From the NCBI GenBank assembly GCA_964369265.1, contig CAYJEV010000061.1, positions 1 through 10,683 on the forward strand: a stretch of DNA of 10,683 nt, given 5' to 3'. Position 1 is the first letter of the stretch, and each line of letters opens with the position of its first letter. The stretch comes from DAMCAP01 sp964369265 (lineage in GTDB: Bacteria; Bacillota; Clostridia; Oscillospirales; Ruminococcaceae). Below are positions 1 to 5,969 of this stretch, in pieces. The translations under genes and the position numbers were made by a program. The notes under the pieces are model-generated. The model was not told where the DNA came from and did not search any database. It saw only the letters and a program-made list of their open reading frames with translations.

Positions 1-39
1 ACTTTTGTTATTGAAGAGAAGCAGCAAAATTCAAAGAGA

Positions 40-603
40 TTATGCTAAGGCAAACTCATTAAAAGTTATGACTATTTCTTTGGAGGGGAGAGTTAGTGAT
101 GTTAGGTTTTTGTCTTTGTCAGCAGTTAATATGCCAACATCTTGTAAAATTAGCTCATGCACCTTTAATGGGTCTTCGGTTTCGCTGTTATCCTTGTTAA
201 AAAGTGAGGAGAGGGAGAAAGATTCCTTCTCTGATGTAGCTGTGCTGTTAGCCATTTTATCAAGGCTATCAAAAATAATGTGCGGTAAAGATTTGCTTGT
301 CATCTCTCCGATAGGCATTATTACTTCATTTTCGCCGTTGTTTGAAATGGTTAGATTTTGGCTGTCAAGCTTATAGACTATTGCTGTGTTAATGTTTTCG
401 CTTGTTATGCTCATTGTGTCAAGCTCTGGGGTGTGGCTTAAATTGAGGTTGTAGCTTTTGCTTCCAACAGTCATGATGCCGCTTGCTTTGTAGGACGATG
501 TCATAAGCATTTCAGCGATTGGATTTGTGTTTGTGAATGCTTCGCTACATCCTGACATTAAAATTGACATTAAGAATACAGCAGTTACACAGATTTTTTT
601 CAT
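40..603 (-). CDS. Putative lipoprotein of unknown function
   Basis: Encodes 187 residues. The reading frame stays open 14 codons further upstream, but the ATG at 603-601 is preferred because a GGAGGG ribosome site lies just before it and the protein then starts with a normal lipoprotein signal: MKK, a hydrophobic stretch, then M-S-G-C with the lipid-bearing Cys at residue 19. The mature part is Ser/Thr/Asn-rich and polar. It has no membrane segment or catalytic motif that I recognise. It is expected to be exported and anchored to the outer face of the membrane. The pattern of short alternating segments (for example residues 50-90 and 155-185) would fit a beta-rich fold such as the LolA/DUF-type lipoproteins, but this is only an impression. 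No convincing promoter was found upstream, and bases 1-39 downstream hold no recognisable feature. The gene is real with good confidence; its function is unknown. Confidence 0.8.
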   Translation of the reverse strand: MKKICVTAVFLMSILMSGCSEAFTNTNPIAEMLMTSSYKASGIMTVGSKSYNLNLSHTPELDTMSITSENINTAIVYKLDSQNLTISNNGENEVIMPIGEMTSKSLPHIIFDSLDKMANSTATSEKESFSLSSLFNKDNSETEDPLKVHELILQDVGILTADKDKNLTSLTLPSKEIVITFNEFALA

Positions 604-660
604 AGTACCCTCCAAAAATATAGTTGTGATATAAACAATTTCCACTCCGCTGCGATTTTT

Positions 661-795
661 AAGTGAAAAGGTAAAAGTGAATAGTGAAGAGTTATGGTGT
701 GCTTTGCGATGTTTTAAACGACTTGCAGTCGGCTTGAAGCCTTGATATAACTTACAATTTTCAACCCACCACGAAGATACATTAGCTTTTCACTT
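661..795. repeat. 135-bp element with inverted ends
   Basis: The ends AAGTGAAAAGGTAA (661-674) and the reverse complement of 782-795 (AAGTGAAAAGCTAA) match at 13 of 14 positions. Inside are two small hairpins back to back: CGACT/AGTCG at 719-731 and GGCTT/AAGCC at 731-741. There is no open frame of note. Both flanks carry low-complexity motifs of the TTCAYTT / ACTATTC type. The layout resembles a small non-coding transposable element (MITE-like) or a degenerate intergenic repeat, but no target-site duplication was found, so mobility is an inference. It fills much of the 604-1000 gap together with the structured repeat next to it. Confidence 0.45.
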
Positions 796-818
796 TTCAT
801 TCTTCATTTTTTACTATT

Positions 819-904
819 CCTCGCAGGGACGATTTAGAAGGTCGTGGGCAATGGAATGCCCACATGACCAATTTATAATAGGTTTTGAAAACCTCATTAT
901 AAAT
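819..904 (+). repeat. Structured intergenic repeat, copy C
   Basis: The head CCTCGCAGGGACGATTTAGA matches the head of the copy at 9892 at 18 of 20 bases. Next comes a hairpin with GGTC (840-843) and GTGGGCA (844-850) pairing with TGCCCAC (857-863) and GACC (866-869). After AATTT there is a 16-bp AT-rich hairpin: ATTTATAAT+AGGTTTT at 871-886 against AAAACCT+ATTATAAAT at 888-904, with one bulged C. The order head, GTC/GAC-closed stem, AATTT, AT palindrome is the same as in the two copies before rpsB, although the stem sequences differ. The copy lies just upstream of the pepA promoter. Function is unknown. Confidence 0.6.
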
Positions 905-940
905 ATATTAAGAAAATCTTGAAAACTTTCCAAAAAACTA

Positions 941-969
941 TGGAAAAAATTACACTAATCTGTTAAAAT
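941..969 (+). promoter_or_regulatory. Probable sigma-A promoter of pepA
   Basis: TGGAAA (941-946), a 17-bp spacer and TAAAAT (964-969), with TG one base upstream of the -10 box (961-962) as in extended -10 promoters. Transcription would start near 976. The ribosome site GGAGG is at 989-993. Confidence 0.55.
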
Positions 970-1000
970 AATACTTAACAAAAATTTTGGAGGTAGAAAG

Positions 1001-2446
1001 ATGAATATAGTTAAAAATAGCTCACTACTTAGTAGTGTTGTATTGATGGTTGAGGGTGTTGTCCCTTCAAATGCGCCTGAGTCTGTTAAATCTATTATTA
1101 GCCTAGCAAAAAAATCTAACAAGATAGCTGAGGGGAAAAATACAACATTAGTTTTAGACAATATTTCTAGTGATGCATTAAATGCAGTTGGTGTAGTTTC
1201 TATTGACAAAATGGATAAGCTAACACCTCGTGCAGTACAGCTTTTATTTGGAAAAGTTCTAAGAGAGATTCAAAAGAAAGAAATTAAAAAAGTTGCTGTT
1301 TATATGGATGAAAAGTTTGCAAACTGCGATAAAATGCTAACTGCCCTAATGAGCGTGCCAACTCTTGTAAACTATGATTTTAACTACTACAAATCCTCCT
1401 CTAAAGATAAGAGCTTTGAGGCAGTTGAGTTTGTATTAGAAAAAGATGCTTCTGATATTATGGAAGAGGCAAAGGCGATTTCTAAGGCAACAACTATCGC
1501 AAGAGAGCTTGTAAACCAACCACAAAGATATATGACACCAGTTCGTCTAGCGAAGGAAGCTGCTAATTTAGGGGAGGAATATGGCGTTAAAACTATCATC
1601 CTTTCAAAAGATGAGGCTGCAAAGCTTGGAATGAATACATTTTTAGCAGTAGCTCAAGGCTCAACTGACGAGCCTGTAGTTATTGTTATGAGATATGAAG
1701 GCAACCCAAATAGCGACAAGAACATTGCTTTAGTTGGTAAGGGCTTGATGTTTGATAGCGGCGGTTATAACATCAAATCAAACATGTACACAATGCATGG
1801 CGATATGGGCGGTTCTGCTGCTGTTATAGGCGCAATGACTGCAATTGCTTCTCAAAAGCTTAAGGCTAATGTAACAGTTGTTGTTGCTGCTTGCAAGAAT
1901 ATGATTAACTCTGAAGCGTATGTTGCTGGTGATGTGGTTACTTCTATGTCTGGAAAGACAATCGAAGTGCTTAACACAGATGCAGAAGGTCGTCTAACTT
2001 TAGCCGATGCTGTGACATATGCAATTAGAGAAGAAAAGGCTGACATTGTTATTGACATCGCAACATTAACAGGCGCTGCTTCTTATGCTGTTGGTTCAAA
2101 ATCCTCTGCTATTTTAACAGATGATGAAGATCTGCTAAAGGCAGTAACAGAGGCTGGAGTATCTGCTTGCGAGAAGGTGTGGAGATTAGATTTTGATAGA
2201 GAACTAAGCTTTGCCCTTGAATCTGATGTTGCAGATTTAAAGAATGTAAACTTAGGAGGCACACAAGGAGCTGGTACAGCGCTTGGCGGAATGTTTGTTG
2301 AGAAGTTTGCTGAAGACAAACCTTTCTTACACATCGATATCGCTTCTGTGAACTGGGTGTCTGCTGTTGATGGCTTATACTCTAAGGGCGCAACAGGCTA
2401 TGGTGCTGCTTTACTATACCACACAGTTAAAAACCTAGCTAAATAA
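1001..2446 (+). CDS. pepA: Leucyl aminopeptidase, peptidase family M17
   Basis: Cytosolic two-metal aminopeptidase that removes N-terminal residues from peptides during peptide turnover. The 481 residues match the usual family length. The poorly conserved N-terminal macro-like domain spans about residues 1-150 and the catalytic domain about 165-481. The metal-binding motif GKGLMFDSGG gives K247 and D252; K259 is the catalytic lysine; D268 lies in HGDMGG; the family signature NTDAEGRL at 325-332 gives ligands D327 and E329 and the bicarbonate-binding R331. The loop between K259 and D268 is two residues shorter than in E. coli PepA, which is seen in some Firmicutes homologues and leaves all ligands intact. 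The start is fixed by GGAGG at 989-993. The gene stands alone between its own promoter and a strong terminator, converging with the minus-strand unit that follows. Confidence 0.97.
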   Translation: MNIVKNSSLLSSVVLMVEGVVPSNAPESVKSIISLAKKSNKIAEGKNTTLVLDNISSDALNAVGVVSIDKMDKLTPRAVQLLFGKVLREIQKKEIKKVAVYMDEKFANCDKMLTALMSVPTLVNYDFNYYKSSSKDKSFEAVEFVLEKDASDIMEEAKAISKATTIARELVNQPQRYMTPVRLAKEAANLGEEYGVKTIILSKDEAAKLGMNTFLAVAQGSTDEPVVIVMRYEGNPNSDKNIALVGKGLMFDSGGYNIKSNMYTMHGDMGGSAAVIGAMTAIASQKLKANVTVVVAACKNMINSEAYVAGDVVTSMSGKTIEVLNTDAEGRLTLADAVTYAIREEKADIVIDIATLTGAASYAVGSKSSAILTDDEDLLKAVTEAGVSACEKVWRLDFDRELSFALESDVADLKNVNLGGTQGAGTALGGMFVEKFAEDKPFLHIDIASVNWVSAVDGLYSKGATGYGAALLYHTVKNLAK

Positions 2447-2458
2447 TAACTAAAATAG

Positions 2459-2497
2459 CTCCCCTTTGACTTAAAATATGGTCAAAGGGGAGTTTTA
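2459..2497 (+). terminator. Rho-independent terminator after pepA, possibly bidirectional
   Basis: A perfect 12-bp stem, CTCCCCTTTGAC (2459-2470) with GTCAAAGGGGAG (2481-2492), 10-nt loop, followed by TTTT and, after ATGC, a further T run. On the minus strand the stem is followed by CTATTTTAG, so it may also end the convergent unit whose last gene stops at 2505. Confidence 0.9.
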
Positions 2498-2504
2498 TGC
2501 TTTT

Positions 2505-2942
2505 TTAGAATTTTTTGCTTAGGTATTTGTAAGTGAAATACGGAACTAGATAGAATAGCACCATAAAAGCTGCCATGCTCTGAACTGCGAATTTTGAAAT
2601 CTCTTCTGAAATAACCTGAAACTCACCTAAAAAAGCCGCAGTGATAATTAGAAGCGATAGAAAACTCCAAATGATTAAAATTGAAACTCTAGCAGCCTTG
2701 CCCCTAATCATCTCTTTTCTTTCATCGTTTAGCTCTATGTTTTGATTTTCAATCATCTCCTCATATTCCGTTGGTCTTTTGCTCCAGTATCTGTGTTTGT
2801 AAACCATCATAATGCCAGGACCGATAGAAGCTCCAGCAAGCCCATAGAATAGGCCAACTTCTGGAAATGCGAAGCATAGACAAATAAAGAATGCGCCTAA
2901 TAGTAAATAGATAATGCCTAATTTAAATTGATTTTTCATCAT
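2505..2942 (-). CDS. Small membrane protein with DER motif (DUF2178-like)
   Basis: Encodes 145 residues with four predicted membrane helices at about 7-26, 30-48, 86-104 and 118-138. A cytoplasmic-looking loop between helices 2 and 3 is highly charged and carries the motif NDERKEMIRGKAA (D73, E74, R75). The same DER..MIR..A pattern appears in the gene before it, so the two look like diverged paralogues. Proteins of this kind (DUF2178-like small integral membrane proteins) are often encoded next to small XRE repressors in Firmicutes; their biochemical role is not known to me. The start at 2942 has AAGGAG seven bases upstream; a second ATG follows directly. It is the last gene of the XRE unit, 70 bp after the previous gene with no terminator in between, so co-transcription is likely. 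Confidence 0.85.
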   Translation of the reverse strand: MMKNQFKLGIIYLLLGAFFICLCFAFPEVGLFYGLAGASIGPGIMMVYKHRYWSKRPTEYEEMIENQNIELNDERKEMIRGKAARVSILIIWSFLSLLIITAAFLGEFQVISEEISKFAVQSMAAFMVLFYLVPYFTYKYLSKKF

Positions 2943-3012
2943 AACTATTCTCCTTTATTGTAAGTATTTTGGTTTATTGCTTTAAAACTGGTGGCATAGT
3001 CATCTGGGATGT

Positions 3013-3447
3013 TTAATTTTTCTTATCTTCTCTATCAAAGCAAACAAAAAATCCGATCAAATTGATAATTATTAGCAGAAGTATACACCAAGCAGCAACA
3101 GGTATTTTTAAGGTTATCATTAAAAGTAGTAGTGCAAGTAAAAGGAATAAATTTATTCTCCACATAGATAACCCAGCTTGGGTTCGTAGCATTACATTTC
3201 GCTCGTCTTTAACTTCAATTTCATCAATATTATCCATAACATCGCCTGATTTAATCGCTTTATCTTTAGTGAGTAGTGCAAACGCAAAGCCTATTATTGC
3301 CGTTAAGATTATATTGAAAATAAAAGCAAGGATTCCCATTTGTTCATTCCACTCTGCAAAGTATCTGACAAAAATAGCATCTATTCCCCTGTGTGACACC
3401 AGCATTATTATCGCAAGAATAATTGTTGATTTATGTATTTTGCTCAT
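3013..3447 (-). CDS. Small membrane protein with DER motif (DUF2178-like)
   Basis: Encodes 144 residues with four predicted membrane helices at about 7-28, 37-60, 95-112 and 117-137. The loop between helices 2 and 3 is acidic and then basic, with the motif KDERNVMLRTQAG (D81, E82, R83). This is the hallmark shared with the downstream gene, and both proteins place it just before helix 3. The ATG at 3447 lies only six bases after the stop codon of the XRE gene, and the AGAGGG ribosome site lies inside the end of that gene, so translation of the two is probably coupled. Function is unknown; a membrane partner or signal-sensing component for the XRE regulator is a reasonable guess from context only. 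Confidence 0.85.
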   Translation of the reverse strand: MSKIHKSTIILAIIMLVSHRGIDAIFVRYFAEWNEQMGILAFIFNIILTAIIGFAFALLTKDKAIKSGDVMDNIDEIEVKDERNVMLRTQAGLSMWRINLFLLLALLLLMITLKIPVAAWCILLLIIINLIGFFVCFDREDKKN

Positions 3448-3453
3448 TTATAG

Positions 3454-3654
3454 CTAACCCTCTTTTCTAAAAATAAAAATTTCTTCAATACTAAGCTTGA
3501 AATAATCAGCGATTGTAAAAGCAAGCTCTAGGGAGGGGTTGTATTTTCCATTTTCAATTGAACTTATTGTCTGCCTTGAAACCCTCATCGCTTTTGCAAA
3601 AGCCTCTTGGCTAATGCCGTTTTGCTTTCTAAGCTCTTCAACTCTGTTTTCCAA
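3454..3654 (-). CDS. Small XRE-family HTH transcriptional regulator
   Basis: Encodes 66 residues that form essentially one Cro/C1-type helix-turn-helix domain. The core ISQEAFAKAMRVSRQTISSIENG spans about residues 14-36, with the recognition helix around VSRQTISSIE, followed by the typical NGKYNPSLELAF segment. There is no ligand-binding or protease domain, so any signal must come from a partner or from regulator amount. The start codon is TTG (3654-3652). No ATG or GTG is suitably placed, while AGGAGG (minus strand, 3669-3664) is nine bases upstream. It is the first gene of a unit with two DER-motif membrane proteins. The promoter carries two copies of an 18-bp dyad, expected to be its own operators, giving autorepression. 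One copy also covers the promoter of the divergent hydrolase gene. Confidence 0.93.
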   Translation of the reverse strand: MENRVEELRKQNGISQEAFAKAMRVSRQTISSIENGKYNPSLELAFTIADYFKLSIEEIFIFRKEG

Positions 3655-3676
3655 TAATACTAACCTCCTCTCGAAA

Positions 3677-3694
3677 TGTAAAGTTATCTTTACA
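3677..3694. promoter_or_regulatory. Operator copy 1, predicted XRE binding site
   Basis: TGTAAAGTTATCTTTACA, an 18-bp near-palindrome: eight of nine half-site positions are symmetric. It covers the predicted start of transcription of the XRE unit (about 3693), where bound protein would block initiation. It matches copy 2 at 16 of 18 bases. Binding by the adjacent regulator is inferred. Confidence 0.7.
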
Positions 3695-3699
3695 AGTTC

Positions 3700-3728
3700 A
3701 TTGTAGCATAGTTTTAAGTTGATGTCAA
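3700..3728 (-). promoter_or_regulatory. Sigma-A promoter of the XRE unit
   Basis: Read on the minus strand: TTGACA (3728-3723), a 17-bp spacer and TACAAT (3705-3700), with a TGC extension before the -10 box. The -35 box is perfect and the -10 box is 5 of 6. The start would be near 3693, giving a leader of about 40 nt before the TTG start codon. Confidence 0.85.
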
Positions 3729-3740
3729 GTTACCTTTACA
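3723..3740. promoter_or_regulatory. Operator copy 2, shared by both divergent promoters
   Basis: TGTCAAGTTACCTTTACA, 16 of 18 bases identical to copy 1 and 46 bp from it. Its left six bases are the -35 box of the minus-strand XRE promoter (TTGACA) and its right six bases are the -35 box of the plus-strand hydrolase promoter (TTTACA). A protein bound here would shut both promoters at once. Confidence 0.7.
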
Positions 3741-3763
3741 AAATTTTGTTGCTGGGATATATT
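3735..3763 (+). promoter_or_regulatory. Sigma-A promoter of the permuted NlpC/P60 gene
   Basis: TTTACA (3735-3740), a 17-bp spacer and TATATT (3758-3763), each 5 of 6 to consensus. The start would be near 3770, leaving a leader of about 43 nt. The -35 box is the right end of the operator at 3723-3740. Confidence 0.65.
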
Positions 3764-3812
3764 GTATAAAAGTTTGATAGTTTTGCAATACTAATATATT
3801 GGAGGTGCAGTG

Positions 3813-4655
3813 ATGATAAAAATTTTAATGAAACTAACTTTAGGTATACTAGGCTTGCCTACGATTATTATATTAACATGCATATCAGCACCGCAAGCAT
3901 TTGCAGCCTATATGACCAACACTCATTTTGTTCCAAGTTATGATAAAATTGATTTAGAGAGATATTACTTCAAAGAGAGCCTAGAGGAAAGCGATTATCA
4001 GCTAATCTATAGCCAAACAGGCCTTGGTGCTTTGGGGGTTAATGAGGTAATAGATAGCTACAACGGACTGACAATATTAGAAGAGCTTCAAAACGCAACG
4101 TTTTCTAAGGCGACAGTCATACCAACAGCAATGATAGGAAGATTTACTTGCGAAGATATAGCCTATGGTCAAAAACCTGATTTTATAGGGCTTGAGCCTG
4201 GTGATATATTAGTGACAACCTCAACTTATTCAATGGGATGGCGACATGGACATGCTGGCATAGTTGTGGAAGTGGAGGGAGAGCTTAAACTGCTTGAATC
4301 TGCAATGTTAGGGCAAACCTCAAGCATTAACAGTTTAGATAACTGGAAGCGATACTCTAACTTTGTTGTTTTAAGGGCAAAAGAGTTAGACGAAGATGAG
4401 AGATATGAAGTTTCGGAGTTTGCCAAAAGAGAGCTTGTTAATAAAAAATATAGTATTTTGAGCGATATTCTCCCATATGATGAAGATAAGGAATTTAAGG
4501 GACATTGCTTCTATATTGTATGGTATGCATACAAAAAGTTTGGTGTTGATATTGACTTTGATGGCGGATTAATAGTAACAGCGAGAGATATCATGAAAAG
4601 CAAGGAATTGGAAGTTGTGCAGAGTTATGGAATTGATACAACAGAGATATCATAA
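3813..4655 (+). CDS. Secreted permuted NlpC/P60 (YiiX-like) cysteine hydrolase
   Basis: Encodes 280 residues from the ATG at 3813. A GTG three bases earlier is in frame but sits too close to GGAGG (3801-3805). An N-terminal signal peptide (hydrophobic about 8-25, then S-A-P-Q-A-F-A) suggests signal peptidase I cleavage after A31, so the protein acts outside the cell or in the wall. The catalytic half starts with a P-G-D-I-L strand (about 129-133). WRHGHAGIVVE places the likely catalytic His at H147, LLESA an acidic residue at E162, and GHCFYIVWYAYKKFG the likely nucleophile C232. This His-before-Cys order is that of circularly permuted papain-fold enzymes (YiiX/YaeF/LRAT group), the reverse of ordinary NlpC/P60 endopeptidases. 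The substrate (peptidoglycan amide, lipid or other) cannot be told. It diverges from the XRE gene and is probably repressed by it. Confidence 0.82.
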   Translation: MIKILMKLTLGILGLPTIIILTCISAPQAFAAYMTNTHFVPSYDKIDLERYYFKESLEESDYQLIYSQTGLGALGVNEVIDSYNGLTILEELQNATFSKATVIPTAMIGRFTCEDIAYGQKPDFIGLEPGDILVTTSTYSMGWRHGHAGIVVEVEGELKLLESAMLGQTSSINSLDNWKRYSNFVVLRAKELDEDERYEVSEFAKRELVNKKYSILSDILPYDEDKEFKGHCFYIVWYAYKKFGVDIDFDGGLIVTARDIMKSKELEVVQSYGIDTTEIS

Positions 4656-4678
4656 ATATAGCTTTTTTTGGCTAAAAA

Positions 4679-4712
4679 GTGTAGGAGAAATAACAGTATT
4701 TGTATGCTACAC
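4679..4712 (+). other. Stem-loop after the hydrolase gene
   Basis: GTGTAG (4679-4684) pairs with CTACAC (4707-4712), and inside it AAATA pairs with TATTT around a 4-nt loop. No T run follows, so it is not a clear terminator. The hydrolase transcript may end here or run on into the str operon. The rest of 4656-4760 is AT-rich without other features. Confidence 0.4.
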
Positions 4713-4762
4713 ATAATACCCAAAAAAATATCAAATTTTTCTATAAACTTGACAAAATTATA

Positions 4763-4791
4763 TTGACAACTAAATACAAAACTATTATAAT
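4763..4791 (+). promoter_or_regulatory. Consensus sigma-A promoter of the str operon
   Basis: TTGACA (4763-4768), exactly 17 bp, and TATAAT (4786-4791): both boxes are perfect. A second perfect TTGACA at 4749-4754 has only a poor -10 partner (TAAATA, 4771-4776). Transcription would start near 4798, about 46 nt before rpsL. Confidence 0.93.
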
Positions 4792-4843
4792 AATTTATTG
4801 AGTGGCAGTGGCTACTACAAAATAATGAAGAAGGAGGTGCGAT

Positions 4844-5281
4844 ATGCCAACTTTTAATCAGCTTGTACGTAAGGGACGCGAGGTAAAGGAACAAAAGTCA
4901 ACAGCTCCAGCGCTACAAAAGGGATGGAACTCTAAGAAGAGAGTTGCAATCAATCAAAGTGCACCACAGAAAAGAGGAGTATGTACTGCAATCAGAACAC
5001 AAACTCCAAAGAAACCTAACTCAGCACTTAGAAAGATAGCGAGAGTAAGACTTTCCAACGGAATCGAGGCTACAGCTTACATTCCAGGTATCGGTCATAA
5101 CTTACAAGAACACTCCGTTGTTCTTATCCGCGGCGGTAGAGTAAGAGACCTTCCAGGTGTGCGTTACCACATTATCCGTGGTACACTTGATACACAAGGC
5201 GTTGCGAAAAGAATGCAGAGCCGTTCTAAGTACGGTGCAAAAATGCCGAAGGCCGGTGCAGCTGGAAAGACTGGTAAGTAA
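4844..5281 (+). CDS. rpsL: 30S ribosomal protein S12
   Basis: S12 (145 residues) sits at the decoding centre of the small subunit and controls accuracy. The conserved blocks are all present: PTFNQLVRKGR at the start, PQKRGVCT, TPKKPNSALRK (K56, equal to E. coli K42), PGIGHNLQEHS, GGRVRDLPGVRYH and the C-terminal QSRSKYGAK. Like other Firmicutes S12 it has an insert near residues 24-40 relative to E. coli, plus a short Ala/Gly/Lys-rich tail. Odd point: residue 101, next to the universally conserved Asp102, is Arg. Most bacteria have Lys there (K87 in E. coli, K101 in B. subtilis), and Lys-to-Arg at this site gives streptomycin resistance in several species. The ribosome site AAGGAGGTG (4831-4839) is near-perfect. 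It is the first gene of the str operon; rpoBC is not directly upstream as it is in many Firmicutes. Confidence 0.99.
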   Translation: MPTFNQLVRKGREVKEQKSTAPALQKGWNSKKRVAINQSAPQKRGVCTAIRTQTPKKPNSALRKIARVRLSNGIEATAYIPGIGHNLQEHSVVLIRGGRVRDLPGVRYHIIRGTLDTQGVAKRMQSRSKYGAKMPKAGAAGKTGK

Positions 5282-5435
5282 TTAGTAAACTAATGAAATA
5301 TTCCGCCACATGTAGTGTGTTTAATATAGAGGAGAAGTTAGAGATGGGCTTTGCGTTTGTAAAGAAGGCTCTAACAAATCCAAAGATAACAACCTCTGCA
5401 TGGTGCCGCGAAGAAACCGGTTTTTTTCGAGTACC
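5281..5435 (+). promoter_or_regulatory. Structured rpsL-rpsG spacer, candidate S7-responsive region
   Basis: The spacer between the two genes is 192 nt, long for this operon, and folds into three stems. ATTAGT/ACTAAT (5281-5294) lies right at the rpsL stop. GTTAGAG (5337-5343) pairs perfectly with CTCTAAC (5369-5375), with an inner CTTT/AAAG. GGT...ACC (5402-5404/5433-5435) encloses CGAAGAAA (5409-5416) paired with TTTTTTCG (5422-5429). In E. coli S7 represses str translation by binding the rpsL-rpsG spacer, so a similar role is plausible but inferred. A 48-codon frame (ATG 5344 to 5490, GAGGAG before it, overlapping the rpsG start) also lies here; it resembles no protein I know and is not called a gene. 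Confidence 0.45.
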
Positions 5436-5473
5436 GATGAATTCATTAAAAATTTATGAAGGAGGGAAGAGAA

Positions 5474-5945
5474 GTGCCAAGAAGAGGTAATATAGCTAAG
5501 CGTGATGTTCTTCCAGATCCAGTATACGGATCCAAGATGGTAACACGACTAGTAAACAGTATAATGTACGACGGTAAGAAGGGTGTAGCTCAGAAGATCG
5601 TTTACGGTGCATTTGACATTGTTAAGGAGAAAACAGGCAAGGAGGGTCTTGAGGCTTTCGAGGAAGCTCTTGAGAACATCATGCCAGTACTAGAGGTTAA
5701 GGCTCGNNNNNNNNNNTGGAGCAACTTACCAAGTACCAATGGAGGTTAGACCAGCAAGAAAGCAAACTTTAGGTCTAAGATGGCTAACAAGCTACTCCAG
5801 AAAGCGTTCTGAAAGAACTATGCAAGAAAGACTTGCTGGCGAGATCATGGATGCTCTAAATAGTGTTGGTGGCGCTTGCAAGAAGCGTGACGATACTCAT
5901 AAGATGGCTGATGCTAACAGAGCATTCGCACATTACAGATTCTAA
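5474..5945 (+). CDS. rpsG: 30S ribosomal protein S7 (interrupted by an assembly gap)
   Basis: S7 is a primary 16S rRNA-binding protein that nucleates the head of the 30S subunit and contacts the E site. The start is GTG at 5474, eight bases after AAGGAGGG (5459-5466), giving the standard MPRRGNIAKRDVLPDPVYGS. An in-frame ATG at 5456 lies before the ribosome site and is rejected. Recognisable parts are TRLVNSIMYDGKK, LEVKAR before the gap and GATYQVPMEVRP, LRWLTSYSRKR and ANRAFAHYRF after it. Ten N at 5707-5716 put the two halves out of frame as written. If nine bases are missing, giving the usual R-R-V-G-G, the gene reads through as 156 residues, the usual Firmicutes length. It is therefore intact, not a pseudogene. 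It is second in the str operon, 24 nt before fusA. Confidence 0.96.
5707..5716. other. Assembly gap (10 N) inside rpsG
   Basis: Ten N stand between the CG of an Arg codon and the T ending a Gly codon. The conserved S7 motif K-A-R-R-V-G-G-A-T-Y needs exactly nine bases here, so the gap is probably a fixed-size placeholder one base too long. Any automatic translation will show a false frameshift. Confidence 0.9.
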
Positions 5946-5969
5946 TTTTAAAACAATAAGGAGGACGCT

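Noticed and set aside
1..39. A gene end at the left edge
   Set aside because: Too short to identify and no recognisable coding or structural signal.
5..376. Plus-strand open frame of 123 codons
   Set aside because: It lies opposite the lipoprotein gene, which has a signal peptide, lipobox and good ribosome site. The plus frame has no ribosome site and no recognisable domain.
3792..3797. TAATAT as the -10 box of the hydrolase gene
   Set aside because: Transcription would start inside the ribosome site at 3801-3805, and there is no -35 box at the right distance. The pair at 3735/3758 fits much better.
4658..4679. Terminator with the T run after the hydrolase gene
   Set aside because: The T run lies in the loop between TAGC and GCTA, only four pairs, and is not preceded by a stem.
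5293..5490. Small frame (65 codons, or 48 from ATG 5344) between rpsL and rpsG
   Set aside because: It overlaps the rpsG start, has no recognisable family, and is better explained as structured spacer. A ribosome-site-like GAGGAG keeps it from being excluded, so it is mentioned under the spacer only.
5474..5945. rpsG as a frameshifted pseudogene
   Set aside because: The frame break coincides with the N placeholder, and nine missing bases restore a full-length S7.
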